From NCBI RefSeq assembly GCF_001612945.1, contig NZ_BDBK01000017.1:310001-374000 (forward strand): a stretch of DNA of 64,000 bases. Direction: 5' to 3'. The notes below the pieces were generated by a model, which was not told the DNA's origin, did not search any database, and worked only from the letters and a program-made list of their open reading frames with translations. This DNA comes from Nocardia inohanensis NBRC 100128 (GTDB lineage: Bacteria > Actinomycetota > Actinomycetes > Mycobacteriales > Mycobacteriaceae). The translations under genes were made by a program, and so were the position numbers. Shown here piece by piece: positions 34,410-43,668 of this stretch. Positions within the stretch are counted from its first letter, which is position 1, and the number at the start of each line of letters is the position of its first letter.

Positions 34410-35840
34410 TTATCGCGCCGCACGGGCGGCCAGTCCCGCCGCGACCAGCACGGTCACCCCCTCGGTGATCGCGGTGACGCCCACCGCGTGCGCGGCGGAG
34501 AGGCCGGTCGCCCCCGCGAGGCTCAGGAACACCGAACCGAAGGTGGCGATGCCGACCACGACGCCCAATTGCACGCTGGTCACCAGGATGCCGCTGGCAT
34601 CGGCGGCCAGATTCAGCGGGATACGAGCGGTGGTGCGGGCCATCAGCGGGCTGAAGGACAGGCCGAACCCGATCCCCATGATGCCGAAGACGGTCAGCTC
34701 CAGGACGCCCATGCCGCTCCCGTCCCGCAGCAGCAGCCCCATGATGATCATGGTCGAGGCGGCCAGCACCAGGCCGAGCGGGATCATGGCGGCGTGGAAG
34801 CGGGCGGGGACGCGCGACCAGTTCAGGCTGGCGACGGCGAAGGTCGCGCCATTGGGGATGAAGAGCAGGCCGGCGTGCAGGGCGCTGTAGCCGAGCGTGC
34901 CTTGCAGGTGGATGGCCATGACGAAGAGCCAGCCGCCGAAGGTGCACATGACCAGCAGCAGGGTGACGGCGGTGAGGACCAGGCCGGGGGCCTTCAGGAC
35001 GCGGTCGGCGAAGAGCGGCTCGCCGCCGCGCCGGTGCACCTGGCGTTCCACCAGCGCGAAGCCCGCGAAACCCACTGCGGCGCAAGCCAAGGCGATCCAG
35101 CTCCAGGCGGGCCAATCCTGTTCGTGGCCGAGGACCAGCGGCACCACCAGCAGCAGTACGGCCGGGGTGAGGACGGCCAGCCCGGCCAGATCCAGCTTGC
35201 GGTCCACCCGGGCCGCCATCGCGGGCAGGATGCCGGGCGCCAGCGCCAGCAGGGCGAGGCCGATCGGTACGTTCACCAGAAACACACCGCGCCAACCGCT
35301 TCCGGCCACATCGGCATTGATGATCAGCCCGCCCGCGATCTGCCCGGCCACCATGCCGCCGGAGATGACCGCCGCGTAGGCCGAAAGTGCCCGTGCCCGC
35401 GTGGTTCCGGTGAAGGTGCGCTGGATCAGGGTCATCACCTGCGGCACCATCGCCGCCGACCCCACACCCTGCAAGAACCGGAATACGATGAGCGAGTCGG
35501 TATTCCACGCCAGCCCGCAGGCCAGTGAGGCCGCCGTGAACACGGTGAGGCCGGTGACGAACATATTCCGCTGCCCGAACCGATCGCCCAGCCGGGCGCC
35601 GGTGACCAGCAATACGGCGTAGGCGATGACGTATCCGGACACGATGAGTTGCAGGGCGGAACCGCTGGCGTGCAACCCGGTGCGGATCGAGGGAATGGCG
35701 ACATTGACGATGGAGGCGTCCAGGACGGCCATGAACTGGCCGAGCAGGATCACCGCGAGGACGGCCAGCGGCCGGCGGATGGCGACCGGGGTCGCCGGTA
35801 CGGCCGGTGCCGGAGGTGTTCGGGTAATGCTCGAAGTCAT
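34410..35840 (-). CDS. MFS drug/H+ antiporter (DHA2, EmrB/QacA-type)
   Basis: A 476-residue transporter with about 14 hydrophobic helices. Motif A is GARLGDRFGQRNMF, the TM1 motif is LDASIVNVAIPSI, and the GGLIINADVAGSGWRGVFLVNVPIG block of motif C/D follows. It should export a hydrophobic compound in exchange for protons. The ATG at 35840 is probably leaderless or has a weak site. It is divergent from an MmyB-type regulator with two palindromes between them, suggesting control by that regulator. Substrate unknown. Confidence 0.88.
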   Translation of the reverse strand: MTSSITRTPPAPAVPATPVAIRRPLAVLAVILLGQFMAVLDASIVNVAIPSIRTGLHASGSALQLIVSGYVIAYAVLLVTGARLGDRFGQRNMFVTGLTVFTAASLACGLAWNTDSLIVFRFLQGVGSAAMVPQVMTLIQRTFTGTTRARALSAYAAVISGGMVAGQIAGGLIINADVAGSGWRGVFLVNVPIGLALLALAPGILPAMAARVDRKLDLAGLAVLTPAVLLLVVPLVLGHEQDWPAWSWIALACAAVGFAGFALVERQVHRRGGEPLFADRVLKAPGLVLTAVTLLLVMCTFGGWLFVMAIHLQGTLGYSALHAGLLFIPNGATFAVASLNWSRVPARFHAAMIPLGLVLAASTMIIMGLLLRDGSGMGVLELTVFGIMGIGFGLSFSPLMARTTARIPLNLAADASGILVTSVQLGVVVGIATFGSVFLSLAGATGLSAAHAVGVTAITEGVTVLVAAGLAARAAR

Positions 35841-35866
35841 GGGTACGAGCCTGCGGTCCCGTTCAT

Positions 35867-35894
35867 CCTGGTAACAGGAGTCCCGTTATACGGG
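35867..35894. promoter_or_regulatory. Two adjacent palindromes in the MFS/regulator promoter
   Basis: CCTG-gtaa-CAGG (35867-35878) and CCCGT-tat-ACGGG (35882-35894) lie back to back in the 103-base gap between the divergent MFS and helix-turn-helix genes. Either could be the binding site of the regulator. Confidence 0.45.
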
Positions 35895-35942
35895 TATCAG
35901 CAGCACCTGGATACTGTCGGTGGTTGCGGCGACGATGGGAAC

Positions 35943-36869
35943 GTGGACGCAGCGAACGCAGTATCGACCGGCTCCGACAACAGCACCGCGGGCAAGGTCC
36001 GGCGCGCGGAACTGTCGGCCTTCCTCAAGTCGCGGCGGGCCCGCATCACCCCGCAGGACGTGGGGCTGCCGGTCGGTTCGCGGCGTCGCACCCCGGGACT
36101 GCGCCGCGAGGAGGTCGCCCAACTCGCCGGGGTCGGGGTGACCTGGTACACCTGGCTGGAGCAGGGCCGCGATATCAACGCGAGTATCCAGGTGCTGGAC
36201 GCGATTTCGCGCACGCTGTGCCTGGACGGCGTCGAGAAGGCGCACCTGTACCGCCTGGCCGATGTGCCGACCGTGCCGATACCGCTGCACGAGGATCCGG
36301 TGCCGGAGGAGGTACAGGTGATCCTCGATCATCTGCATCCGCTGCCGGCCGCGCTGCTCAGTGCCCGCTATGACGTGCTCGCCCACAACGCCGCCTACGA
36401 GGCGCTCTGCCCGGCCTTCACGCGCGGCGAGAAGAACGTGCTGCGCAAGGTGTTCCTGAGCCCCGAGTGCTGCAATCCGTATCCGTCCAACGGCCCGGAG
36501 CATCTGGGCCGCATGGTCGGCTACCTGCGCGCCGCCTATGTCCGTCACCTCCAGGACCCGGACTGGACCGCGTTCATCGACGATTTGTGCTCGCAGAGCG
36601 CGCTTTTCGCGACCATGTGGGCCCGCAATGATGTGGCGCTGCCGGTCGGGCGCACCCGCACGGTGCGCAATCTCGCCATCGGCGACCTGGAAATGATCAT
36701 GACCAGTATGTCGCTGCCCTCCATCGCCGGGGCTTGGGCGCAGATCTGGCAGCCCACCGACGCGGCGGGCTGGGCTTGCCTGCACAGGTTGATCGCCATG
36801 ACCGACGAGGAGCGCGAACAGCCCTGGCGGGAGCATCTGGAACGCGATCACGGCTACGTCGCCAGTTGA
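35943..36869 (+). CDS. XRE helix-turn-helix regulator with MmyB-like ligand domain
   Basis: A 308-residue regulator. The N-terminus has TPGLRREEVAQLAGVGVTWYTWLEQGRDINAS, the helix-turn-helix of the MmyB group, followed by the PAS-like ligand domain (SARYDVLAHNAAYEALC and LPVGRTRTVRNLAIGDLE). This group often controls neighbouring oxidoreductases or exporters and may bind a fatty acid. The start is GTG 35943; no ribosome site, so the start is approximate. It is divergent from the MFS exporter across two palindromes. Confidence 0.85.
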   Translation: MDAANAVSTGSDNSTAGKVRRAELSAFLKSRRARITPQDVGLPVGSRRRTPGLRREEVAQLAGVGVTWYTWLEQGRDINASIQVLDAISRTLCLDGVEKAHLYRLADVPTVPIPLHEDPVPEEVQVILDHLHPLPAALLSARYDVLAHNAAYEALCPAFTRGEKNVLRKVFLSPECCNPYPSNGPEHLGRMVGYLRAAYVRHLQDPDWTAFIDDLCSQSALFATMWARNDVALPVGRTRTVRNLAIGDLEMIMTSMSLPSIAGAWAQIWQPTDAAGWACLHRLIAMTDEEREQPWREHLERDHGYVAS

Positions 36870-36891
36870 CGAGCTTCCGTAATCTGGACGG

Positions 36892-37764
36892 GTGACAGCT
36901 GTGGATTTCGGCCGGGAACTCGATGCGGGCTGGGATTTCGCCGGTCCGGCCGCGGGGGTGCCGCCTGGCGTCGCGATGATCGGTTACCGCGCGACCGGGG
37001 CCGCCGGGGTGGATCTGCGGGTGGCCGGGACCTCGGCGGTCACGGTGCTGATCGAGTTCGGCAACCGGGGCCTGACCATCGACGACGCGGCCGGACAGCG
37101 GGCAATGGGTGGTTTCGTGGCCGGACTTCCCCTCGAGCCCATGCGGATTCGTGGTGAGCGGGCCGCGTGTATCGAGGTGCGGTTGTCGCCGATGCTGGCG
37201 TATCCGCTGCTGGGGGTTTCTCCCACCGAATTGGGTCGCGGGGTGGTCGGCGTCGAGGACCTGTGGGGTGCGCAAGCCCGTCGACTGCGGGAGCAACTGG
37301 CCGCCGCCCCGACCTGGGACGAGCGGTTCGCTTTGACGAAATCGTTTCTGGCTCAGCGTGATCGGCAAGCGCGGCGGGCCGACCCGGAGGTGCTCGCGGG
37401 CTGGGATCGCATCCTCTCCTCCGGCGGCCGGGTGCGGATCGGTGAGCTCGCCGAATCGGTCGGCTGGAGCCATAAGCGATTGCTCGGCCGGTTCGAGTCC
37501 CAGATCGGCCTGACGCCCAAGCGAGCGGCCATGCTGGTCCGATTCCGTTGCGCGGTGGACGGTCTGCTGGCCGGGCGGCCCGCCGCCGAGGTCGCGGCCG
37601 CCTGCGGATATGCCGACCAGGCGCACCTGTGCCGGGAGGTGTCGATGTTCGCGGCGGACACACCGGGTGCGCTGACGGAGAACTACCTGCCGGCCATCGC
37701 GCGGCAGCGGTATCGGGCGTGGGGGAAATTTGTTCAATACCGGGCGGGGGCGGCCGCTCGATAG
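36892..37764 (+). CDS. AraC-family transcriptional regulator
   Basis: A 290-residue regulator with the helix-turn-helix at the C-terminus: VRIGELAESVGWSHKRLLGRFESQIGLTPKRAAMLVRF, then VAAACGYADQAHLCREVSMFA. The N-terminal part is a cupin-like ligand domain. The GTG at 36892 has only a weak GG-rich site. It ends eight bases before the serine hydrolase gene, so the two are likely one operon. Effector unknown. Confidence 0.85.
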   Translation: MTAVDFGRELDAGWDFAGPAAGVPPGVAMIGYRATGAAGVDLRVAGTSAVTVLIEFGNRGLTIDDAAGQRAMGGFVAGLPLEPMRIRGERAACIEVRLSPMLAYPLLGVSPTELGRGVVGVEDLWGAQARRLREQLAAAPTWDERFALTKSFLAQRDRQARRADPEVLAGWDRILSSGGRVRIGELAESVGWSHKRLLGRFESQIGLTPKRAAMLVRFRCAVDGLLAGRPAAEVAAACGYADQAHLCREVSMFAADTPGALTENYLPAIARQRYRAWGKFVQYRAGAAAR

Positions 37765-37771
37765 TGGTGGC

Positions 37772-38890
37772 ATGAACGACACCCTCGATCCCGCGAAACT
37801 GCAAACCGCCCTCGAGAACGCGCAGCACGCCGGCCTGCCCGGCGTCTTCGCGGAGGTGCGCGACGGCGACGAAACCTGGTCCGGCGCAGCCGGAGTCGCC
37901 GATCTCACCACCGCCCGTCCGGTCACCGCCGAGATGCGGCACCGGGTCGGCAGCATCACCAAATCCTTCACCGCCGCCGCGGTACTGCGGCAGGTCGACA
38001 GCGGTGAAATCGCCCTCGACACCCCGATCGGCCACTACCTGCCGCACCTGGTTCCCGACGAACGCGGCCAGGCGATCACCGTCCGGATGCTGATCAACCA
38101 CACCAGCGGTCTCGCCGAATACCTGCCGCACGCCTATCCGTCCCTCGCGGCCTTCCCCGTCATGGCGAAGACGACGCCGAAGAGCTTGGCCGACAACAGA
38201 TTCACCAAGTTCGACCCGGTAGAGTTGATCGCGATGGGCGTCTCCGCGCCCGCGGTCGGCGCTCCGGGCGGTGCGCCCGGGATCTACTCGAACACCAATT
38301 ACCTGCTCCTGTGCCAGCTTCTGGAGTCGGTGACCGGCACCACCGCCGAGAAGTACATCACCCGGGACGTCATCGAGCGTGCCGGACTACGCGACACCGA
38401 ATTGCCGACCACCCCCGAGCTCACCGGACCGCACTCCCTGCACTACGAGTCCTGGTTCGGAATGATCGACCCGCCAGCGGATTTCAGCGTCTACGACATG
38501 TCGTTCGTGGGCCCGTCGGCCTCCCTCGTCTCGACCGTCTCGGACCTGAACCGCTTCTTCCGCCTGCTGCTGGAAGGCGAGATCATCAGCCGATCGGCGC
38601 TGGCGCAGATGCAGCGCACCTTCCCGGTCATCTCCTTCGAGGGCAAGCGCATCGAGTACGGCCTCGGCCTGCACAAGACCGAAGTCCCGGGTCTCGGCAC
38701 CTGCTGGGGCCATGACGGGTCGGTCTGGGGCGGCGGCGCGATCTCCATGAGCAGCGCCGACGGCCGGCGGCAGGTATCGCTCGCGGTGAACCTGCAACGC
38801 TGGCACCGCCTCGACGCCGCGGGCCGTCCCCAGCCCCACCCCATCGACGGCGCGCTCCAGGCTTTCATCCAACTGGCGCTGGGCGTTTGA
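37772..38890 (+). CDS. Serine hydrolase of the beta-lactamase/D-Ala-D-Ala peptidase family
   Basis: A 372-residue class C-like protein. The nucleophile is S61 in SITKS (S-x-x-K), followed by YSNTNYLL (Y-x-N) and GHDGSVWGGG (H-x-G in place of K-T-G). There is no signal peptide, so it is probably cytoplasmic and acts as an esterase or peptidase rather than in antibiotic resistance. ATG 37772 has GTGGTGG close by. It follows an AraC regulator with an eight-base gap; the regulator probably controls it. Substrate unknown. Confidence 0.85.
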   Translation: MNDTLDPAKLQTALENAQHAGLPGVFAEVRDGDETWSGAAGVADLTTARPVTAEMRHRVGSITKSFTAAAVLRQVDSGEIALDTPIGHYLPHLVPDERGQAITVRMLINHTSGLAEYLPHAYPSLAAFPVMAKTTPKSLADNRFTKFDPVELIAMGVSAPAVGAPGGAPGIYSNTNYLLLCQLLESVTGTTAEKYITRDVIERAGLRDTELPTTPELTGPHSLHYESWFGMIDPPADFSVYDMSFVGPSASLVSTVSDLNRFFRLLLEGEIISRSALAQMQRTFPVISFEGKRIEYGLGLHKTEVPGLGTCWGHDGSVWGGGAISMSSADGRRQVSLAVNLQRWHRLDAAGRPQPHPIDGALQAFIQLALGV

Positions 38891-38945
38891 CGAGGTAGCG
38901 CGTTTCAGCGTGTCGGGGGAGTGTTGATCGCCTACCCTGCGCAGC

Positions 38946-40268
38946 ATGACCGAGGTACCGGGGCGGGCGACGATCGGACAGGCGGCGGGCCGCGGCCCGG
39001 TGTTCGCGTGGGGGTTGTGGGATTGGGCGGCGGCCTCCTTCAACGCCGTCATTCTGACCTTCGTCTTCTCGGTGTACCTCACCGACAAGGTGGGCGAGGA
39101 CCTGCCGGGCGGGATTTCGTCCAGCGCCTGGCTGGGGTGGGCGCTGGGCCTGGCGGGGCTGGTGGTGGCGTTGACCGCGCCGGTGAGCGGGCAGTGGTTC
39201 GATGCCACTGCCCGCCGGAAGCTGTCGCTGGGGGTCTTGACCACGGTGACGGTGCTGCTGATGGCCGCGATGTTCTTCGTGCGCAAGGACTATCACTATC
39301 TGTGGCTGGGGCTGGTGCTGCTGGGGATCGGGTCGGCCACCTTCGAACTCGCGCATGTGCCCTACAACTCGATGCTGCGGCAGGTTTCCACGCCTTCGAC
39401 CGTGGGCCGGGTGTCCGGGTTCGGGTGGTCGATGGGGTATTTCGGCGGGATCATCCTGCTGCTGATCTGCTATTTCGGGTTCATCGTGGGGAAGGGGGAT
39501 ACCCGGGGGCTGCTCGGGGTGCCCATCGATGACGGGTTGAACATCCGGCTGGTCGCGGTGCTGGCGGCGGTCTGGTTCGCGGGGTTCGCGGTGCCGCTGT
39601 TCCTCTATGTCCCCGAATTGCCGCGTACCGACGCCGATCCGGGCGCGAGCAAGGGCGGACCGAACGCCTACAAGGTGTTGTGGCGGGACGTGCGGGAGTT
39701 GTGGCGGGTGGACCGGCGGACCGTGGGATTCCTGTTCGCCAGTGCGGTTTTCCGCGATGGGCTGGCCGGAGTGTTCACCTTCGGTGCGATTCTGGCGGTG
39801 CGGGTCTACGGCATCGCCGATTCGGACGTACTGCTCTTCGGTATCGCGGCGAATGTGGTTGCGGCGCTGGGAGCCATCGTGGCGGGGCGCTTCGACGACG
39901 GGGTCGGGCCGAAGGCGGTGATCGTCGCCTCGCTGGTGGGAATGATCATCTGCGGGAGTTTCCTGCTGGTGGTGTCCGGGCCGCTCATGTTCTGGATCTT
40001 CGGGCTGTGCCTGACCGTATTCGTCGGCCCCGCACAGGCTTCCGCGCGATCGTTCCTGACCCGGTTGGCGCCGCCCGGTCGCGAGGGGCAGCTGTTCGGG
40101 CTCTACGCCACCACGGGCCGGGCCGTATCGTTCCTGGCGCCAATGCTTTTCGGGTTCTTCGTCTGGGCTTTCGACGCCGATCGCGCGGGCATCGTCGGCA
40201 TTCTGCTGGTGCTCATCGCCGGGCTGATCGCACTGCTGCCGGTGCGCTCGCCAGCGAAAACCGCCTGA
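38946..40268 (+). CDS. MFS transporter, UMF1/Atg22-like
   Basis: A 440-residue membrane protein of about twelve helices. The opening FAWGLWDWAAASFNAVILTFVFSVYL is the signature of the UMF1 subgroup (related to yeast Atg22). TAPVSGQWFDATARRK gives motif A, and GPAQASARSFLTRLAP occurs late. Substrate for bacterial members is not established; efflux is assumed. The start ATG 38946 has no strong ribosome site. It is convergent with the TetR gene downstream, without an obvious terminator between them. Confidence 0.87.
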   Translation: MTEVPGRATIGQAAGRGPVFAWGLWDWAAASFNAVILTFVFSVYLTDKVGEDLPGGISSSAWLGWALGLAGLVVALTAPVSGQWFDATARRKLSLGVLTTVTVLLMAAMFFVRKDYHYLWLGLVLLGIGSATFELAHVPYNSMLRQVSTPSTVGRVSGFGWSMGYFGGIILLLICYFGFIVGKGDTRGLLGVPIDDGLNIRLVAVLAAVWFAGFAVPLFLYVPELPRTDADPGASKGGPNAYKVLWRDVRELWRVDRRTVGFLFASAVFRDGLAGVFTFGAILAVRVYGIADSDVLLFGIAANVVAALGAIVAGRFDDGVGPKAVIVASLVGMIICGSFLLVVSGPLMFWIFGLCLTVFVGPAQASARSFLTRLAPPGREGQLFGLYATTGRAVSFLAPMLFGFFVWAFDADRAGIVGILLVLIAGLIALLPVRSPAKTA

Positions 40269-40298
40269 GCCGCACTGGTTTCCGTCGGATAACGGAGG

Positions 40299-40931
40299 TC
40301 AGGGCCGCCAAGTGCCCATGCCGAGGGCGATCAGGCGCACCTGATACACCGCGCGGTCCACGATGCGGGCGCGCTCGCGCGGGTCGGCGATCACATAGTC
40401 GGCGATCCGGTCGGCCACGGTGGAGACGATGAGGTCGGCGGCCAGCTCCAGATCGTCGGGCGACCAGGCGTCCAGGGCTCGCACGCGTGAGAGATCCACC
40501 ACCAATTCGCGCACTATGAGCTGCATTTCGACGGCGATCGCAGTGCGGAGCGCCCCCGAACCGCCGTGGCGTTCGCGCAGCAGGAACCCGTAGAGATCCC
40601 GTTTGCCGGCCACCTGCTCGAACACGAACCGCACCGTATCGCTGAGCTTCGCGTTCGGACTGCGCCGCATTTCCCGCAGCGCCAGGCGCAATTGCCGCAC
40701 GCCCTCTTCCACGAGACTGGTGCCGAGTTCGTCGAGCGAGGCGAAGTGCCGGTAGAAGGCGGTCGGCACGATGCCCGCCGAGCGCGCGATCTCACGCAGC
40801 GACAGCGCCGCGAAACCCCGGTCGGCGGCGAGCGTGAGGGTGCCTTCCAGCAGCGCCGCACGGGTGCGTTCCTTGCGCTCGACTCGGGTAGCTGCCTGCT
40901 CGCTCACGTCGATGAGCATACATGCGTTCAC
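40299..40931 (-). CDS. TetR-family regulator, probably of the desaturase operon
   Basis: A regulator of up to 210 residues with the helix-turn-helix RAALLEGTLTLAADRGFAALSLREIARSAGIVPTAFYRHF. The C-terminal half is helical. Start candidates are GTG 40931, ATG 40919 and GTG 40907; none has a good ribosome site. It is divergent from the reductase-desaturase operon, with a 17-base palindrome in between. In Pseudomonas DesT and mycobacterial relatives, TetR proteins control desaturase operons in response to acyl-CoAs; a similar role here is likely by context. Confidence 0.85.
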   Translation of the reverse strand: MNACMLIDVSEQAATRVERKERTRAALLEGTLTLAADRGFAALSLREIARSAGIVPTAFYRHFASLDELGTSLVEEGVRQLRLALREMRRSPNAKLSDTVRFVFEQVAGKRDLYGFLLRERHGGSGALRTAIAVEMQLIVRELVVDLSRVRALDAWSPDDLELAADLIVSTVADRIADYVIADPRERARIVDRAVYQVRLIALGMGTWRP

Positions 40932-40952
40932 ATTCGTTCCATTCGCGATATG

Positions 40953-40969
40953 TCGTGTGGGTCACACGA
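40953..40969. promoter_or_regulatory. 17-bp palindrome upstream of the desaturase operon
   Basis: TCGTGTG (40953-40959), spacer GGT, and CACACGA (40963-40969) form a perfect inverted repeat between the divergent TetR and reductase genes. It is the best operator candidate in the gap. CATTCG direct repeats lie beside it (40931 and 40940). Confidence 0.55.
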
Positions 40970-41112
40970 ACTGCCTGTTGAACTGGAGGGCCTTCACCCG
41001 GCACACTATCTCAGTGTACAGATGTGCACCGAAATGATTGGGAATCGGTTTCGGGGGCATATCGAACAGCGAAGAGGCGTCGCTCAGCCCGGCGACGCGA
41101 CAGGAGGCTCGC

Positions 41113-42177
41113 ATGGTCGGACTCATCGACCTGGTGCAGAAGACACTGACCACCCCGCATCCGCTGGATCGCTACCTGGAACTGGTGCGCCCCACCCTGA
41201 CCCTGCGCGATATGCGGGCGGAGATCACCCACGTGCGCCGCAGCGCGGTCGGGTCGCTCACCCTCACCCTCAAGCCCACCCGTCAATGGTCCGGCCACGA
41301 GGCCGGGCAATACGTGCAGCTCGGCGTGATCATCAACGGTGTCCGCCACGTCCGCTGCTACTCCCCGGTCAATGCCCAGGGGCGCCGCGACCGGCATATC
41401 GAGCTCACGATCAAGGCGCATCCGCACGGCCTGGTCTCGAACTACCTGCACGAGAACGCCATCCCGGGCATGGTGGTGGACCTCGACCCCGCGGCCGGCG
41501 TATTCCACCTGCCGCAGCCCCGGCCCGAGCAGATCGTGCTGATCAGCGGCGGCAGCGGCATCACCCCGGTGCTGTCCATGCTGCGCACGCTCGCAAACGA
41601 GAACTACCGCGGCCGCGTGCTGTTCCTGCATTACAACCGTTCTCCCGAATGGGTCCCGCACCGCGCGGAGCTCGAGGCGATCGCCATGCAGCACAGCAAT
41701 ATCCGGGTGGAGTTCCGTTACCCGGAGACCGGGCAGCACGCCCCGTTCGGCTACGACGAACTGGAGTCCCTCGCGCCCTGGTTCTCCAGCGCGCAGACCT
41801 ACCTGTGCGGCCCGCCCGGCCTGATGGCGGCCGTGCGCACCGTCTACGAGGCCGAACAGCTGGGCGATCGCCTGCACAGCGAGGAGTTCACCCTCACCAC
41901 GGTCAGCGCCGACCCGGCCGATGCCGAGGGCAAGGTGACCTTCTCCGGTAGCGGCGTGATCGCCGAGAACACCGGGGCGTCCCTGCTGGAGCAGGCCGAA
42001 AAGGCCGGTCTGGCACCGGAATACGGCTGCCGCATGGGCATCTGCTTCACCTGCACCGCCGTCAAGCACAGCGGCTGCACGCGCAACCTGAAGACCGGTG
42101 AGCTGGACAGCGACCCGGAGAAGTCCATTCAAATCTGTGTCAACGCCCCCGTCGGGGACGTCGACATCGCGATCTGA
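41113..42177 (+). CDS. Ferredoxin reductase-type electron donor for the desaturase
   Basis: A 354-residue protein. The FAD part (about 45-150) has HVRCYSPVN, the NAD(P) part has LISGGSGITPVLSML and YLCGPPGLM, and the C-terminal plant-type [2Fe-2S] ferredoxin has YGCRMGICFTCTA followed by a late CVNAP cysteine. This layout matches M. tuberculosis Rv3230c, the oxidoreductase that feeds electrons to DesA3. ATG 41113 has CAGGAGG just upstream. It is 15 bases ahead of the desaturase and surely in its operon. Confidence 0.92.
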   Translation: MVGLIDLVQKTLTTPHPLDRYLELVRPTLTLRDMRAEITHVRRSAVGSLTLTLKPTRQWSGHEAGQYVQLGVIINGVRHVRCYSPVNAQGRRDRHIELTIKAHPHGLVSNYLHENAIPGMVVDLDPAAGVFHLPQPRPEQIVLISGGSGITPVLSMLRTLANENYRGRVLFLHYNRSPEWVPHRAELEAIAMQHSNIRVEFRYPETGQHAPFGYDELESLAPWFSSAQTYLCGPPGLMAAVRTVYEAEQLGDRLHSEEFTLTTVSADPADAEGKVTFSGSGVIAENTGASLLEQAEKAGLAPEYGCRMGICFTCTAVKHSGCTRNLKTGELDSDPEKSIQICVNAPVGDVDIAI

Positions 42178-42192
42178 GAAGGAGGGATCGTC

Positions 42193-43341
42193 ATGGCGAT
42201 TCTCACCGAAACCAAAGACGGACCCCTGGTATTGAGCGTCGAGCAGGTCGAGGAGATCGGCAAGGAGCTCGATGCCCTGCGCGCCCGCATCACCGCCGAT
42301 CTGGGCGATCGCGACCGGGACTACATCTACAAGATCATCAAGACCCAGCGCGGGCTGGAGATCGCCGGGCGCGGTCTGCTCTACCTGGGCTTCCTGCCGC
42401 CGTTCTGGCTGGCCGGCGTGGCCGCACTGAGCGTGTCGAAGATCCTCGACAATATGGAGATCGGCCACAACGTCATGCACGGCCAGTGGGACTGGATGCG
42501 TGAGCCGACGCTGAATTCCCGTGCCTTCGAATGGGATACGGTCTGCCCGGGCGACCAGTGGCGGCACTCGCACAACTACATGCACCACACCTACACCAAT
42601 ATCCTCGATATGGACCGCGACATCGGTTACGGCATCCTGCGGGTGGACGAGGCGCAGCAGTGGAACATCCTGCGGCTGGGCAATCCGCTCTACGCCTTCG
42701 CGCTCATGATGGCCTTCGAGTGGGGCGTGATGGGGCACGACCTCGAGGTCGAGAACATCGTGCGCGGCAAGCGCAGCTGGTCGGATATCAAGGCGCTGGT
42801 CACCGGCCAGTGGAAGAAGGCGTCGCGCCAGGTGCTCAAGGACTACGTGGTGTTCCCGGCGCTGACCGGGCCGCTGTTCCTGTCCACGCTGGCCGCCAAC
42901 TTCACCGCCAATATCGTCCGCAATATCTGGACGTTCTCCATCATCTTCTGCGGGCACTTCCCGACGGGCGTACAGACGTTCACCCAGGAGGAGTGCGCCG
43001 AGGAGACCCAGGGCGAGTGGTATGTGCGCCAGATGCTCGGCTCGGCCAATATCACCGGTAGCCAGCTGTTCCACATCATGTCCGGGAACCTCTCGCACCA
43101 GATCGAGCACCACCTGTTCCCCGACCTGCCCGCGAACCGCTACCCGGAGATCGCGCCCGAGGTCGAGGCGCTCTGCAAGAAGCACGGCCTGCCCTACAAC
43201 ACCGGCCGCTTCTCGAAGCAGATCGGCTCGGTTTGGGGCAAGCTGTTCAAGCTCGCGCTGCCGCCCATGCTCGTGAGGAAATCGGCTGAACCAGCTGTTA
43301 TCGTGATGCGTCGGGGGATGGCTACCGAAGTGGGCGTGTAA
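42193..43341 (+). CDS. desA3: Membrane acyl-CoA delta-9 desaturase (DesA3-like)
   Basis: A 382-residue di-iron desaturase that should turn stearoyl-CoA into oleoyl-CoA. The three histidine boxes are GHNVMHG (92-96), HSHNYMHH (125-132) and HQIEHH near 300, the diiron ligands. Four hydrophobic helices sit in two pairs. ATG 42193 has GGAGGG eight bases upstream. The preceding reductase and the following small protein share the operon. The match to M. tuberculosis DesA3 (Rv3229c) is strong by motif and neighbourhood. Expression is probably controlled by the divergent TetR. Confidence 0.92.
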   Translation: MAILTETKDGPLVLSVEQVEEIGKELDALRARITADLGDRDRDYIYKIIKTQRGLEIAGRGLLYLGFLPPFWLAGVAALSVSKILDNMEIGHNVMHGQWDWMREPTLNSRAFEWDTVCPGDQWRHSHNYMHHTYTNILDMDRDIGYGILRVDEAQQWNILRLGNPLYAFALMMAFEWGVMGHDLEVENIVRGKRSWSDIKALVTGQWKKASRQVLKDYVVFPALTGPLFLSTLAANFTANIVRNIWTFSIIFCGHFPTGVQTFTQEECAEETQGEWYVRQMLGSANITGSQLFHIMSGNLSHQIEHHLFPDLPANRYPEIAPEVEALCKKHGLPYNTGRFSKQIGSVWGKLFKLALPPMLVRKSAEPAVIVMRRGMATEVGV

Positions 43342-43668
43342 ATGATCGGGAAATTCGAAAGCAACAAGGATCTGATCCAGGAGCTGACGTCGTCGGGCGC
43401 GAAGCACGTCGGCAATATCGCGAACATCATCACCGGCACCGTGGCCGAGGTGACGCGCGAGATCGGCGACTGGATCACCGACGCCATCGAGATGCGTGAG
43501 GCCGCGGCCGCCGCCGAACAGGACGCCAAGGCGCAGCGCGCCGCGGACCTGGACGACGATGATGAGCCGGAAGCGCCTGTGGCACAGGACATCTCGACCC
43601 CGCGGGCGCGCCCCGCGGAGCCGGGCGAGGTCATCGACGCCGAGGTCGTGGATCCTCGCAGATTCTGA
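43342..43668 (+). CDS. Small hypothetical protein co-encoded with the desaturase
   Basis: A 108-residue protein whose ATG directly follows the desaturase stop, so translation is coupled. The first half (NKDLIQELTSSGAKHVGNIANIITGTVAEVTREIGDWITDAIEMREAAAAAEQDAK) is a long amphipathic helix; the second half is acidic and proline-rich, with DDDDEPE and a GEVIDAEVVDPRRF tail. No membrane span or signal. I do not recognise the family. A scaffold or activity modulator of the desaturase is a guess from context. Confidence 0.72.
   Translation: MIGKFESNKDLIQELTSSGAKHVGNIANIITGTVAEVTREIGDWITDAIEMREAAAAAEQDAKAQRAADLDDDDEPEAPVAQDISTPRARPAEPGEVIDAEVVDPRRF

Noticed and set aside
41011..43407. Long minus-strand open frame (798 codons)
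   Set aside because: Antisense to the reductase and desaturase genes, which are clearly coding.
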